A stretch of 21,706 nt of DNA from Ophiothrix spiculata (taxonomy: Eukaryota; Echinodermata; Ophiuroidea; Amphilepidida; Ophiotrichidae). The first letter of the stretch is position 1, and each line of letters begins with the position of its first letter. Location of the stretch: the NCBI GenBank assembly GCA_000969725.1, contig JXSR01S032680.1. One strand, given 5' to 3'. Below are positions 1 to 10,450 of this stretch, piece after piece. The notes beneath the pieces are model-generated. The model was not told where the DNA came from. It searched no databases and was given only the letters and a program-made list of their open reading frames with translations. Both the position numbers and the translations under genes were made by a program.

Positions 1-364
1 TACCGGCTCATCAATGTCAAAATGCACTAGAGTCCCTCATATCAAGCATAAAATTCAGACAAATTTTCAGTTCATTTAAGGAGCTCAAATACACCCCAAA
101 TTTATTTCTTTAGAGTCATTTTTTAGGGTCACTTCTGTATAACTCGTTTCGGAGTCAATTCTCTGTTCCCATAACGTCAGGTTGAATGGTACTTTGTGAA
201 AATTTTACCACATATATTTTTACTTTTGAAAAAATAAAGGCAGTCAAAATTTGTTTTATGTTATTATATTCCATAGGTTTGATTTATGCAAGCAATATTA
301 TAATAAAAGCTTTTTCACATCTCAAATCACTGTAATCATGATATAATATTTGATGTTCTCACAG
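1..364 (+). other. Intron end upstream of the first + strand exon
   Basis: AT-rich sequence with no credible coding stretch on either strand. It ends in a pyrimidine-bearing acceptor (gatgttctcacag) just before the exon at 365, so I read it as the 3' end of an intron of the + strand gene, whose earlier exons lie outside the window. Confidence 0.5.
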
Positions 365-431
365 GGTTACCAAAGACTCAAACAAGAAGTAGAGAGACTT
401 CAAGCACTCGTAGTTGCTCAAGATCCACAAG
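365..431 (+). CDS. Internal coding exon, coiled-coil-like
   Basis: A 67-bp exon between a clear acceptor (ttctcacag) and a donor (CAAG|gtagga). In the chosen frame it encodes 22 residues plus one base, with Leu/Val at heptad-like spacing among Gln, Lys, Arg and Glu. One other frame hits a stop. A second is open but gives a Ser/Thr/Arg-rich peptide that looks less protein-like, so the coiled-coil frame is preferred. Confidence 0.65.
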
Positions 432-3400
432 GTAGGAGAGCTTTGTAATAACAAAAATTTTGTAATCTATGTTTAATAATGACACAGTCATCCATTTTTT
501 TATTTGACAAGGTAGAGTTTGCACACTTGCAACCACCACGACAGACACTGAACCTGCTGTTCCTCCTCCATAATGAGTCTGTTGCCTTTCAAGCATTGAA
601 CAATGCCAGTGCCCATTTGACACCTGGATGAAGGAAAGCATACGGGAGATAGTTTAAACCTGGTATAAACCTTTCAATGTCATTGTGCACATTAAAATAC
701 GTCTTTGTATTAGCACTTGGTCTGAGTAATGTATTAAAAAAAGGTCAGTAAATATATAGATGAAAGTTACGTTTGTCTATGGATTGGTTATATTATACAA
801 ACAAATCTACAAAAAAGACCCCTCCATTTGCAGCTGTGTATGTCTCGGGATGAAAGCTTGATCACAACTACTGGTTTGGTTCATTGCACTTCACTCAGTT
901 CTTACCAGTAGTCTCTTTCACTAGCATTAATGTTGTCAACCATGAATCATGTGCTTAGTCAAGGATGATGCTGCCAATGCCGTGGTTATATGTTTTGCCC
1001 CCCCCCCCCCTCCTACAACTATCAAGAGTAACGGTAATGCCAATGAACATAACCAATCAGTTGTGATCAGTATTCCTGCTAAAGTTGTATGGTGCGCCAT
1101 TAGCACAGGAGCCGTGAAAATTGGTGCAACAGGTTTCTGAAAATGTGTGAGAAAGATACTTTTTCTTGCTTCATTTAGCCAATTTACAGCCTCTGCTCAT
1201 GATTTTGGTGCAAGCACCTTTTCCACTTTGTCAAAATAGGTTAAATTGGGCGCAAGCTCAAAAACCTTATGAGAGGACACCGGTTGTGATCAAGTCATCA
1301 TTTCCCAGGTGACAAAAGCTAAACTTGGGATGTTATATAGTTGTAGTTTTTGTCCATGGCAACACATACAGTTATATTTGGATATCATCAAAAAGCACAT
1401 TGCTTACAACAGACATGTAAAGGAGATTGTAAACTTCCTATACATTGCTCATTTTATGGAATAATCAACTCCTTGCCAAAAAAGCATATCAGTCCGTGCC
1501 AGTGGTCTTCTAAACTTATTGTGTTTAGGCATGAGATCTTTTGTACTGCCATTTCTCAGTCTACACGTATTCCAGTTCTAAATCAGTTTTGGCAGAACCA
1601 AACCCCATCACCCTATAACTGTCTCCAGAGTGGTTCAAAATGGCCACCAAGCTTGCAGTCTCTTTTTTGTATCTGTGATTTGACTGAAGAATTCTTTTTT
1701 AATATTAATTACCAATCTATATGAGTGCCAACAATCCTACAAATGAAGGTGTTTGATTTTTGCATGGTTTAAAACTTTTTTAGCACCCTGAATATGACAA
1801 ATTTTTCAATCTTAGACCAATGATTCTTTGTCAGAATCGCATGTAATTATGAGCTTGCTCATGATTGGTCAAAAAAAGTTTGTGCAATCTGAAGACCTGT
1901 ATTAACAGGTTTTAAAAACATCTAAACAGTGTGTGAATGCGTTGCATATATATTGATGTTTCTGTGTACTCACCATTCACTCTTATCACTTTCTGTCCCA
2001 TCCATATATACCCTTTACGTCTTCCTTCCAGGTGCCATTTAGTCTCATTACACAGTCTTTGAAGTGCATCATCATAAGGGTAGGAGAAGTTGTCAAATGC
2101 ATTGTGATTAAAACTATCAGTCATGTGTGAGGGCCCCAATTGCATACAATAGTGTATATACAGTGTGTCCCAGAATAAACCTTACAATCTTTGCGTGCAA
2201 TTTTCATGAGTTTAACGGATAGTTCGAAAGTATGTCAAGGTTACATTTATAGCCCATGAATTGAACTTTTAGATACCGTTTGTTTCATTTCAATCGGTAA
2301 TATACAACAAAAGTTATGCTTTGTCAAATAATTGAATATAAAATTTGCTGGTCCAATTTGACGAGTTTGTAAATTCCCTTTGAATGAAGCTCTTTTGAGT
2401 ATTGTTATTTGATTCACTCAACCGTAACGATGTTTACTTATTTACTACGTACATGCTTTCTTTTATCTTTGCTGAAAAAATGAACAAATTTGATGTAAAA
2501 ATAAGACAGATATGATAAGTTTGCCAAGGTGACTCATTTTCATTCCATTCAGAAACACCCTTACTTTATGGCCAATAATAATGAAATTGCACCAGACAAA
2601 AATCCACCCAAAAATTTGATAAAACATAACTTTTGTTGTACACTACCGATTGAAATGAAACAAACGGTATCTAAAAGTTCAACTCATGGGCTATAAAATG
2701 CAACTTTTACATACTTTCTGACTATCTGTTAAACTCACGAAAATTGCACGCAAAGATTGCAAGGTTTATTCTGGGACACACTGTATTCTTCTTTGTGTTA
2801 TGGTGAGATTGTTTTGGTAAAAAAAGTGCATTTGATAGCATATTGCAATAAAAATATTCATAATAGAATTGAAATTAAAGGAGCATTTAAAATAATAGCA
2901 ATTGTTGTTTTCAAACTACAATTTGGTAGCATTAATACTTGGTGATGCCAAAGTTGTGGAAGTTTGGAAATTAATACTTTTGAATAAATATTTGGTCAAA
3001 CGAAATGCCAGTGAAATTAAAATGTTAAGTTTATTAAAAAAATATGAATCTGCCAAGTGTCACCTCGTTTACATCAAGTTTTGAATTTCAATCATTTCAG
3101 TTTGATAAATAAAAAAAATTAGGATATATTCATCATATAAACGTGTGGCTGGTTCTTTCAATCTTCTAAAAAGCATTAATGACTATTTGATTTTAATTGA
3201 AGCACCTTGAACTTGACAAATGTCACTTTAGCATAGCCAAGAATCTAATGCACTTATGGGCAACCTTACATTGACTGATTTAACCAGAAAAACTATAAAG
3301 AATGTATATATTAACATGAATGCTGCATGCTGCAAAAAGGTTTCTTATATATATGTATGTCGACGAGGTGACGCGGAGATCTTATGCTTTCCCTATTATC

Positions 3401-6400
3401 AGCTGTATTAGAGAGCTGGGCTTTCTTTGGTATCCTAGCAAGTGTCATCCTTTCTTGAGAATCCTCCATGTTTGCTAGAGGAACTTTTGATGCTCTAGCA
3501 CAAGGGAGTGTCACCTGGACACCCGATTCTTTTCCTAGAAGCTTCTACTTTGGAGAGCTGCATAAGCTTTTGTACGCTAAAGATTATTATCTTCAGAATT
3601 TTAGTTTGTCTTTTTAGCAGCCTGAAAATAGCCGAAATAGTGAGATTTGGTACCCAATGTTCCGACTGAAGCTGTTGATTTCTGTTTAAGTTGATAAATG
3701 TTTAAATGGATTTCCCTTGCACCGGTTAAACGTTTAATCGGAAACTTTTATGATCTACTAAGAATCAGTAAAATTTAGCAAGATCGTAGTGTAATAGAAT
3801 ACAGTATCACCAAAGTAGTACTAGTAAGCTTAAAATCAGGCCTGCTTAGATCCTCAAAAAGTTAAGACGGTTATTTTATGTAGATCGGATTATGCAATCA
3901 ACCAAAGTTGTATATATGTAAAATATTTGTATTTTTTACCTTAGAATCGAATAATTCAGTCATAAAATAACCATATTTCTTTCACTTTGTCTATGTTTTC
4001 TCACAATTTTATGGCTTATAAAAATACAAACGTTTTTTCGTTCAGCAAAATATCTAAACGTTTAACCGGTCGTCGTCCGTTTAAACGGATATTACCGACA
4101 GCCTTAGTTTCGATGCCTCATTTTTGTAATGAAATAAACGGTATGTGAGATTTGTTGTGAAATGATCCATTATCTTATTCTCCATGTGCTACAAGACAAA
4201 TTCATTATTTCCCTGGAAGCATTCATATTGGATAGCTGACCTCTCCACTCTAGCAAGCATCACCTTCAAAACTTGTTCTTTAAGAATTACCCATTTTTGA
4301 GAGAGGGGCTTTAAGTATTCTAGATCTAGCGAGTGTTATTTTCAGAAGTAACTCTAGCCTTATTGGCATTCATATTGGAGAGCTAAGCTTTCAGTACTTT
4401 AAACATCTTTAGAACTTTCATATGAGAGGCATCTATTTTGCAGAAAAGACATTCTTTTTCTAGTAGCCTCTTTAGTGGAAAACTGAACTTTCGATACTCT
4501 TGCGAGTGTCATCTTAAGAATTCATTCTTACTATAGAAGCATCCATACATGGGCTTTTGATGCTTCATATCTAGTGAGAGGCATCTTCTAAACTAAATCT
4601 TTCCCTAATACAATTCCTATTGGAGACGCCAAGTTTTTGATACTCTAGCAAGTATCATTCTAATAAGCTTCAACATATTTTAGCAAGTGCTTCAAATATT
4701 AACAACCTAAATATTCTGTGATGGTGAATGTGCATGTTTTTTATGTCCCTCGTATTTGTGAATATATATTTTATTGGGTGTAAATTATGTGGTCTGTTAT
4801 GGTATGGAATTAACTTTGCATGTCCCATTGACAAATATATATCACATGATAACATGGTGCCATACTGCTGAAATTTTGACCCTGTGTGGTGGCTAACATT
4901 TCTATTATTTCAATAGGTAAATAGCTACCAACCAGAGCTCATTTCCCATGTTCTATTACTGTCTTCTTGCATAATAACCCCTTACATTTCTGTACCATAG
5001 TTTCTAGTCATGTTTTTCTCCCAACTAACCAAGCACACACTGTGGTAGCTAACAATTTTAATGTTTATTTAAAAATAGCAGTGGGCCATTTGTTGCGATG
5101 GTTACAAAACGTTGTGTACACATTGGTATTGAATATTGTAAACATTGAAACAGTTTTAGCTTCTTAAACTTTATAAAATGAGGGGTGCTCTGGCAGAATG
5201 AGAGGAAAAGTGCAAATTTCAAAATTGAGTTTATGACATATTTTGATTCTCTATAATCTCAGCTTTTGAATGATATAATATGTCACACTTTCTTTCTCCA
5301 TTCTTAATTTAGAGATTGAAATCCAAAGCAGTCCACTGAAAATAATTGAAATAAAAATGAGCTGCAAATCGACTTCAAAGATACTGATCACTACAGTGTA
5401 TAATAGCAACATGCAATCAATTAACCCTGAATAATTGCACTTCCCGGCAAAGTTGACCTTCAAAACTTTAGGTATAGGTAAACACTTATGCATGAATGCA
5501 TTTTATGTCAAAAATGAAATTTGAGTTTTTCACCCTATTTTTACTTTAGACGCTATTTATTCAAGATAGATAGATTTGCGACATTCCACTCATTTTGCCA
5601 GAGCAGCCCACAAATGATCTTAACATTATAAAATGATCTTATCTACAAATATTGACTGCACATGAGGACTATAATGAGACAATGATAATTATGCACCATC
5701 TTTTTTAGGTCATTGTTTAAAATCAGAGGTATTTGTTTGGGCCGAGATACTTTTCTGAGAGAGAGTGTTACTCCTAAAGAAGATTGAGACTGAAGGTCAA
5801 GGGAAATAGTATGATAGTTTCAAGATCAGTGAAGGGAAATAGTTTTTACTATTGCCAGAATAAAAGAGCAGTCAATAATTTGTATGCTTTATGTTGGTGT
5901 TTTTATCCTATAGCCATTGCAAAAGCCATTGCCACATTTAAATTCAATGACTAGTTGCAGATTGTAATGTTTTTGGGCGTTTGTAAACATTGAAAATAAT
6001 GGCTCAGTTGTGTAGCTTATTATAATATTAAGCTCATGCATGGAAAAGTTGAAAAACATGATTTAATTATTTACCAAGAAATCGTTTTAATGGATCCAGT
6101 CTGCTAACACTAATACAAGCAACATCACATTATACAGGTTTCACCATTGGTTTCCCATATTGTATTTCAGTCAAGGTCCTTACCTGAGGCCTGTCCACCT
6201 GTCCTTTGGGCGGGCGAAAAAGGCAGGCTTATTGCTCCTTACTTGGGTATGCGAGCACTACGAATGGCACAGTGGCATCTCCTCACCTATGCCAGAATGG
6301 TCAGAGGATGACATATGCCAATGTGATGCCGGTGTGTCATCTGTCCTACCATTCCAGCAGATGCCATTGTGATGAGAAGTGGCAGATGCCACTGGCATTC

Positions 6401-7754
6401 TTAGTGGCATCTTCTCACCTATGTCAGAATGGTGAGAGGGTGGCAGATGCTACCGTGATGCCAGTGTTTCATCTGTTCTCTATCCATTCCAGCAGATGCC
6501 ACTGTGATGAGAAGTGGCAGATGCCACTGACATTCCTAGTGGCATCTCCTCACCTATGTCAGAATGGTGAGAGGGTGGCAGATGCTACCGTGATGCCAGT
6601 GTTTCATCTGTTCTCTAGTCATTCCAGCAGATGCTACTGTGATGCCAGTGTACCATCTGTCATCTAGTCATTCCAGCAGATGCCACTGTGATGCCAGTGT
6701 ACCATCTGTCATCTAGTCATTCCAGCAGATGCCACTGTGATGCCAGTGTGACATCTGTCATCTAGTCATTCCAGCAGATGCCACTGTGATGCCAGTGTGA
6801 CATCTGTCATCTAGTCATTCCAGCAGATGGCACTGTGATGCCAGTGTGACATCTGTCATCTAGTCATTCCAGCAGATGGCACTGTGATGCCAGTGTGACA
6901 TCTGTCATCTAGTCATTCCAGCAGATGGCACTGTGATGCCAGTGTGACATCTGTCATCTAGTCATTCCAGCAGATACCACTGTGATGACATGTGGCAGAT
7001 GCCACTGACATTCCTATTGGCACCTTCTCACCATGGAGCTAAGTACCTCCATATTTTAAAGAAATTTTGGCAGTTATTATGTGGAAATCTGGACTTGATA
7101 CAGATTGCACATTTTACTTCATCCACAAACTATATGTCTTCATTCTATTGCAACTTCCATTAAGCTAGGAATGCAGAAAACTTGCCTTCCCGGAGTGTCA
7201 AAAAGGGGCATTTAATTGTCAACTGGGACATGATTTTTGAATTTTTACCTTCCCTCAATTTTATAAAAGAATGATGTCTATAGCAAGTCATATTTTGGAA
7301 GAGGTGTATGAGCTTAGTTATAAACCAGTAATTTATGATTATTTTGCATTCCCTTGTCAGCGAATAATGGTGCATTCAGACTCCAACGATTTCATCAGTG
7401 CAAAACTGCTCAACTGTTTTAGATTTCAAGTGCACTACATAATTATAGTGTGTGTAAAGACTGCTTATCGATAAACTTTAGCAACGTTGCAGTGATAGAA
7501 TTGCTGGACTGAATCTGAAAGCACCATTAGGAATCATTCTGTTCAAGAAGAAATTGGGACAAAAATTCATACAATTATGGTGCATGTTGAAGTTATGAGT
7601 CTAATATTGCTTGTAAATGTGAAGGTAAACATTACTTGTGTCTTTTCATTGAATTAAGTAGATACTTTTAACCTGTGTTATCTTTTATTTTTCAGAAGAT
7701 ATGGATTCTATGGAACAAGATGGTTTCTTCCACCAGTATGATATGTTGGAGTGA
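365..7754 (+). CDS. 3' end of a + strand gene: two coding exons, unidentified coiled-coil-type protein
   Basis: Partial gene with its 5' part outside the window. Exons 365-431 (67 bp) and 7696-7754 (59 bp) join in phase 1. Together they encode 41 residues: a heptad-like, Gln/Glu/Leu-rich stretch (GYQRLKQEVERLQALV) followed by an acidic, Met/Asp/Glu-rich tail ending FFHQYDMLE and a TGA stop. Both splice borders of the intron are canonical (CAAG|gtagga and ttttatttttcag|AAG). The first part would suit a short coiled coil or zipper, so a scaffold or DNA-binding partner is possible, but I do not recognise the family. The intron of about 7.26 kb could hide further or alternative exons. The gene converges with the canopy-like gene on the - strand. 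Exon pairing is inferred from phase and sense, not from transcripts. Confidence 0.6.
432..1973. other. Intronic, no supported gene
   Basis: First part of the long intron of the + strand gene. It holds a 13-C tract at 998-1010 and scattered A- and T-rich runs. The 124-codon open frame at 1350-1724 lacks splice borders, repeats or a recognisable domain and is most likely chance. Confidence 0.5.
1974..2145 (-). CDS. Orphan exon-like ORF, unidentified
   Basis: On the - strand an open frame begins at one of two ATGs (2145 or 2124) and runs into a consensus donor, AATG|gtgagt, at 1974. The peptide from the inner ATG has about 50 residues and ordinary globular composition: Asn/Phe-rich start, then YPYDDALQRLCNETKWHLEG and a basic segment with RRKGYIWMGQKVIRV. 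That, plus the donor at its end, makes it look like a real first coding exon or a remnant of one. I found no partner exon further left and no acceptor on its right. A mariner-like MITE sits 15 bp beyond the outer ATG, where a 5' UTR or promoter would be. It could be a nested gene, a pseudogene fragment or chance; I do not recognise the family. Confidence 0.3.
2161..2783. mobile_element. Tc1/mariner-like MITE with about 170-bp inverted arms
   Basis: A 623-bp element starts CAGTGTGTCCCAGAATAAAC and ends with the reverse complement, flanked on both sides by TA (2159-2160, 2784-2785), the target duplication of the Tc1/mariner superfamily. The arms (about 2161-2331 and 2614-2783) are inverted copies with a few mismatches, and the AT-rich middle has no transposase ORF. 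It is therefore a non-autonomous element that would need transposase from elsewhere. The small + strand frame at 2757-2945 crosses its right border and is not a gene. Confidence 0.9.
2786..3369. other. AT-rich intron, nothing recognised
   Basis: Low-complexity AT-rich sequence with A runs and a short TATA-rich stretch near 3345. The short open frames here show no domain and no splice context. Confidence 0.5.
3370..4665. repeat. Decayed tandem repeat, unit about 70-90 bp, with an insertion
   Basis: A diverged phrase of the form 'ttggagagctgagctttcg' then 'atactctagcaagtgtcatc' then 'aagaattcattctttcc' recurs many times. Examples are near 3411, 3549, 4229, 4298, 4374, 4471, 4547 and 4619. Copies differ by many substitutions and indels, so the array is old. 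It is split by the inverted-repeat element at about 3671-4108, with recognisable copies on both sides. Exact unit borders need an alignment. Confidence 0.65.
3671..4108. mobile_element. Candidate old inverted-repeat element (MITE)
   Basis: The left part contains caccggttaaacgttta (about 3720-3736). The right part contains its inverse, taaacgtttaaccggt (about 4053-4068), and the outer ends also resemble each other in inverted orientation (agctgttgat... versus ...ttaccgacagcctt). A second, inner inverted pair, acggttattttat and ataaaataacc, lies near 3868 and 3963. No clear target duplication and no ORF are visible. It interrupts the decayed tandem repeat. Confidence 0.5.
4666..5181. other. Intronic, no gene seen
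   Basis: AT-rich sequence without repeats or credible exons. The small open frames at 4670-4855 (-) and 4967-5167 (+) have no domain signal. Confidence 0.5.
5182..5609. mobile_element. hAT-like MITE
   Basis: Terminal inverted repeats ggggtgctctggcagaatga (left) and tcattttgccagagcagccc (right) bound about 428 bp with no transposase. The eight bases outside each end, taaaatga and acaaatga, agree at six of eight positions, which would fit an aged 8-bp target duplication of the hAT class. Superfamily assignment is inference from that length. The open frame at 5251-5493 lies inside and is probably spurious. Confidence 0.65.
5610..6269. other. Intronic; one strong unassigned splice acceptor
   Basis: Mostly unremarkable AT-rich intron. 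A good acceptor (cccatattgtatttcag) ends at 6171. Splicing the exon at 365-431 to it would give five codons (VKVLT) and then a stop, i.e. an alternative short C-terminus. The 70-codon open frame that runs on into the minisatellite is otherwise unsupported. Confidence 0.35.
6270..7035. repeat. Minisatellite with 135-bp and 49-bp units
   Basis: Counting from each 'cagcagat', unit starts fall at 6355, 6490, 6625, 6674, 6723, 6772, 6821, 6870, 6919 and 6968. That is two 135-bp units, then seven 49-bp units, flanked by partial long units at 6270-6354 and 6968-7035. The 49-bp unit equals the long unit minus 86 bp between two near-copies of 'gatgcYaYYgtgatg', so it arose by internal deletion and then amplified. 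The long unit also contains inverted pairs of the gtggcagatgccac type. The 153-codon open frame across the array exists because 135 is divisible by three and is not a gene. Confidence 0.9.
7036..7695. other. Intron 3' end
   Basis: No gene seen. Ends in the pyrimidine-rich acceptor cttttatttttcag of the terminal exon. Two overlapping small frames on opposite strands (7160-7474) show no domain. Confidence 0.5.
7696..7754 (+). CDS. Terminal coding exon with stop
   Basis: The strong acceptor is followed by 59 bp that, with the G carried over from the exon at 365-431, encode EDMDSMEQDGFFHQYDMLE and TGA. The acidic, Met-rich composition and the position directly after a good acceptor support a real C-terminus. 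The phase (1) matches the donor at 431. Confidence 0.6.
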
Positions 7755-9262
7755 TTCTACATATTTGTTTTACAAAAGATGAGAAATTCTTAATTGACTC
7801 GGGACCAAGTCGTCAAGTGAGTGCAAGAAAGTTGAATCTGCAGTAACTACCTTTTTACATAAATTTAAATTCAACACTGCATTAGAATGTCTAGCCTTTG
7901 GTCAGTGGCTCTTGAAATGATTCTTACGGTGTCACCTGAAAACCAGAGCACCATTATTCGCTGACAAATGGATGCAAAATAATCATAAAGAGAAAATTTG
8001 AGGGATTTTTCACATTCTAGTGTAAAGGCAAGGTGTTAAATAAATAACATATGGCAGCCATTGCAGATAAGGTTTTTTTGCACTCACATGAAGAAGTGTC
8101 TTTCTGTTAAGCTGTCCATCAACAGCATGTTGTTAATCATGACGCAGTCTAAAGACACGATGTGCCTTATTCTGTTTGATATTTGACTGAGCTAGTGATG
8201 ATATCTTCCCTGTATGTATGACTAGGTAGAGTCAAAACTGATGCAGGAGGGCAATAACTTTGAGAAATTATGAAAGAGGATCATGTTGATCCTGCCCACA
8301 GATTTTTATTATTTTTTGTCAGTTAATTAGTTTATAGTTTGACTTTCAAATTTCAGCAATAAAATGGGGTCATCGACCATCTAAGGACGCCATCGTCATA
8401 TGTGGTGACATCATATTCCTTTAAATTATCGATAACTTGAAAACGCTTGCCTTGACGTGATGTAATTGACTTTTTAATCCATTTAGTGATAACAGATTTT
8501 TGCCTTGTTGCTTGATTTTACCATGTTTGTGTACGTATTCAGAAAACAGCGAAGTAGAAAATCTTGGTTGGTCAGGCCACATGAACTAAACGATAGCATT
8601 TTATATTACTTTGACGTTTAATTTTGATATGGTTCCATACATGTATGTTGCAAAAGTGGTTCAGCACTTAGAAAATTGGCGCATGTGGATTTGCTAAAAT
8701 ATATTTGTCATGTTATTTATATGAGTTTTTACAGTAAGTACTGAACCTGTAAAACCAGTGATTTGGTGCAAGAGCTTCACCAAAGACTGAAATTTGATAT
8801 TTTAATTGGTTCAACCTAAAAATACCAGACAAAGCAGTGACGGGAAGTTGGTGATCTCATCACCGATAAAGTATAGATGATGCAAGTGACTTGTAAGCTT
8901 GATGTCCCGGCAGAGCTACATGTAGGTGCTAACAAAATGCATTTATGGCTAGCAAAGTTTATTGATGTAATTTTGAATATTCACATATTTAAAGCACAAG
9001 TTTGGTAGACAATGATCATTGTTTAGCTTTGTCTAGCAATGACATCACATCATCTATAAGACTAGCAAGGGTGTTGTCGGGACTGTTTTTTTATGTCGAC
9101 ATCTCGCAATATTTTTGTCGACATAGTTGATTTCAAAGAGTTAGGTTTTTGTAGGTAAAAACGAAATTGTTTGCATAAGCTTAATTAATGATCTGTTTTA
9201 GACGTAGACTTGCCTATAATGTAGCAATGTGCTACTTCTTTCTGTATACAACAACAATATGG

Positions 9263-9312
9263 ATGATATAAAATTGATATTTTGTAAATGATATAAAATT
9301 GATATTTTGTAA
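9263..9312. repeat. 25-bp perfect tandem duplication
   Basis: A 25-bp unit beginning atgatataaaattgatattt is present twice, head to tail and identical (9263-9287, 9288-9312). Confidence 0.9.
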
Positions 9313-9503
9313 CTTTTATGTTGTGAACCATCGTAATAACTTTAAAAACGGTTGTAAATGACAAACAACTACATGTAAATCATTTATGCAACACGTTAGT
9401 ATAATACCTCCATGGTTATAGCTCAATTGCTAATAAACAGCCATAGCCATAAATATATCATATTGGTGAAGATTATTCATCCAGTAGAATTTCAAATTAT
9501 AAA

Positions 9504-9580
9504 GATATAAATCAAATACTGGCAATAAAAATTATTAAAAGTAAGTGCTATAATTTTTTTTCCAGTATTTGATTTATATC
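9504..9580. repeat. 19-bp perfect inverted repeat (hairpin)
   Basis: gatataaatcaaatactgg at 9504-9522 is perfectly complementary to 9562-9580, with a 39-base AT-rich loop. It may be a very small MITE remnant, or a stem in the 3' UTR if transcription extends this far. Confidence 0.85.
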
Positions 9581-9775
9581 CTAATTATTTATAAATATAT
9601 TATGTCATATGGAAATTTACTTGCCAAGTTTTGTCAATAAATTTCAGATATATGTCAACATGTCAAGATATGCTTTATGTCGTCATCAGGCATGTCAACA
9701 GAAAACAGAAACTAGTACCAATACTTTAGTTTTCAGTAGACAGAGAGCTATTTGTAGTAATTTCTACAATTGAGG

Positions 9776-10017
9776 ACCCTAGAACTAAAAGGGGGTTAAG
9801 TCACAAAATGTTGAAAATTGAGTTGTGTTAATTTTCTGCTACAGAATTCTCATTTCTACATTCTGTACATGTTTTGTAGTAATTTGATGATCAGAGCATG
9901 TGTAAGAGTCACTGCGAGATACAGCAATACCATTCAAGACAACACAAATGATATGATGTTTGTGCCCTTTTCTCAGTTTGTACTCAATGTAACTTAACCC
10001 CCTTCTGGTTCTAGGGT
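9776..10017. mobile_element. Short MITE with 26-bp inverted ends
   Basis: accctagaactaaaaggggg (left) and ccccctTctggttctagggt (right) belong to 26-bp inverted ends differing at two positions. Weaker similarity extends outwards (aattga / tcaatt). The 242 bp contain no ORF, and no clear target duplication is visible. Confidence 0.7.
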
Positions 10018-10250
10018 TTTCAATTTGTATTGTTATATTTTGTATTTATGTATGTGTTGTGGTACCCATCTGGCATGTGGACTTAATTTAAGAAACTGAG
10101 AAAATGGTGAATAAAATGTTTTACTGAAATCCAAATAGTTTATGATTCTCCAAATTCTACAAATTATATGGAATAAGGTCTTCTCAACTGCTCAGCAACT
10201 CAAAAGGCATGTGCCATTCAGTCATTCTGCTATAATATTAATATATAAAA
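10018..10250 (+). terminator. Candidate distal polyadenylation region
   Basis: AATAAA at 10110-10115 (ggtgaataaaatgttttac) followed by T-rich sequence could be the distal 3' end of the + strand gene. No other feature seen. Confidence 0.3.
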
Positions 10251-10450
10251 GCGTGGCCTAGTGGCTAAAGCCCGGGACTCGTAATACAGAGGTTGTGGGT
10301 TCGAGCTCCGGTGTTGGCACTGCAGTCGGACCATGTCTCCTTGGGCGAGAAACTTTACTCTTATTGCTCCGAGGTTCGGAAGTCACGTAAAGCCGTTGGT
10401 CCCCTATGTGAATGCTCCATCTTGGGGCACTGCATACATAGTGATATGTG
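10251..10450 (+). mobile_element. tRNA-derived SINE
   Basis: A tRNA-like head contains a box A (tggcctagtgg, 10254-10264), an anticodon-like loop (ctcgtaat) and a box B (ggttcgagctc, 10298-10308). A body shared with the SINEs near 11.8 and 18.9 kb follows (ctccttgggc, gaaactttactct, cacgtaaagcc). The recognisable tail is lost. It is a Pol III-type retroposon that would have used LINE machinery. The small frame at 10448-10645 is not a gene. Confidence 0.85.

Larger units (their letters stand above)
7755..9775 (+). other. Probable 3' UTR and downstream sequence of the + strand gene
   Basis: AT-rich and gene-free. AATAAA occurs at 8358-8363 within tcagcaataaaatgg, and further copies lie near 9523 and 9651, so several 3' ends are possible. 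It contains a 25-bp tandem duplication (9263-9312), a 10-bp palindrome atgtcgacat (about 9093-9102) and a long hairpin (9504-9580). Transcript extent is inferred. Confidence 0.4.

Noticed and set aside
378..641. 87-codon - strand open frame
   Set aside because: It overlaps the + strand exon at 365-431 on the opposite strand and has no domain; shadow frame.
1350..1724. 124-codon + strand open frame
   Set aside because: No domain, no splice borders, composition unlike the confirmed exons; likely chance in intron sequence.
6206..6667. 153-codon + strand open frame with repeats (CHLSYHSSRC-type)
   Set aside because: It follows the 135-bp minisatellite, whose length is a multiple of three; it ends when the unit changes to 49 bp.
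8863..9080. Possible inverted-repeat element (tatagatgatg... / ...catcatctata)
   Set aside because: Only short imperfect matches at unequal spacing; no clear ends or target duplication.
10251..10320. Functional tRNA genes at the box A/box B sites
   Set aside because: Arms do not close into a proper cloverleaf and each tRNA-like head is followed by a shared SINE body.
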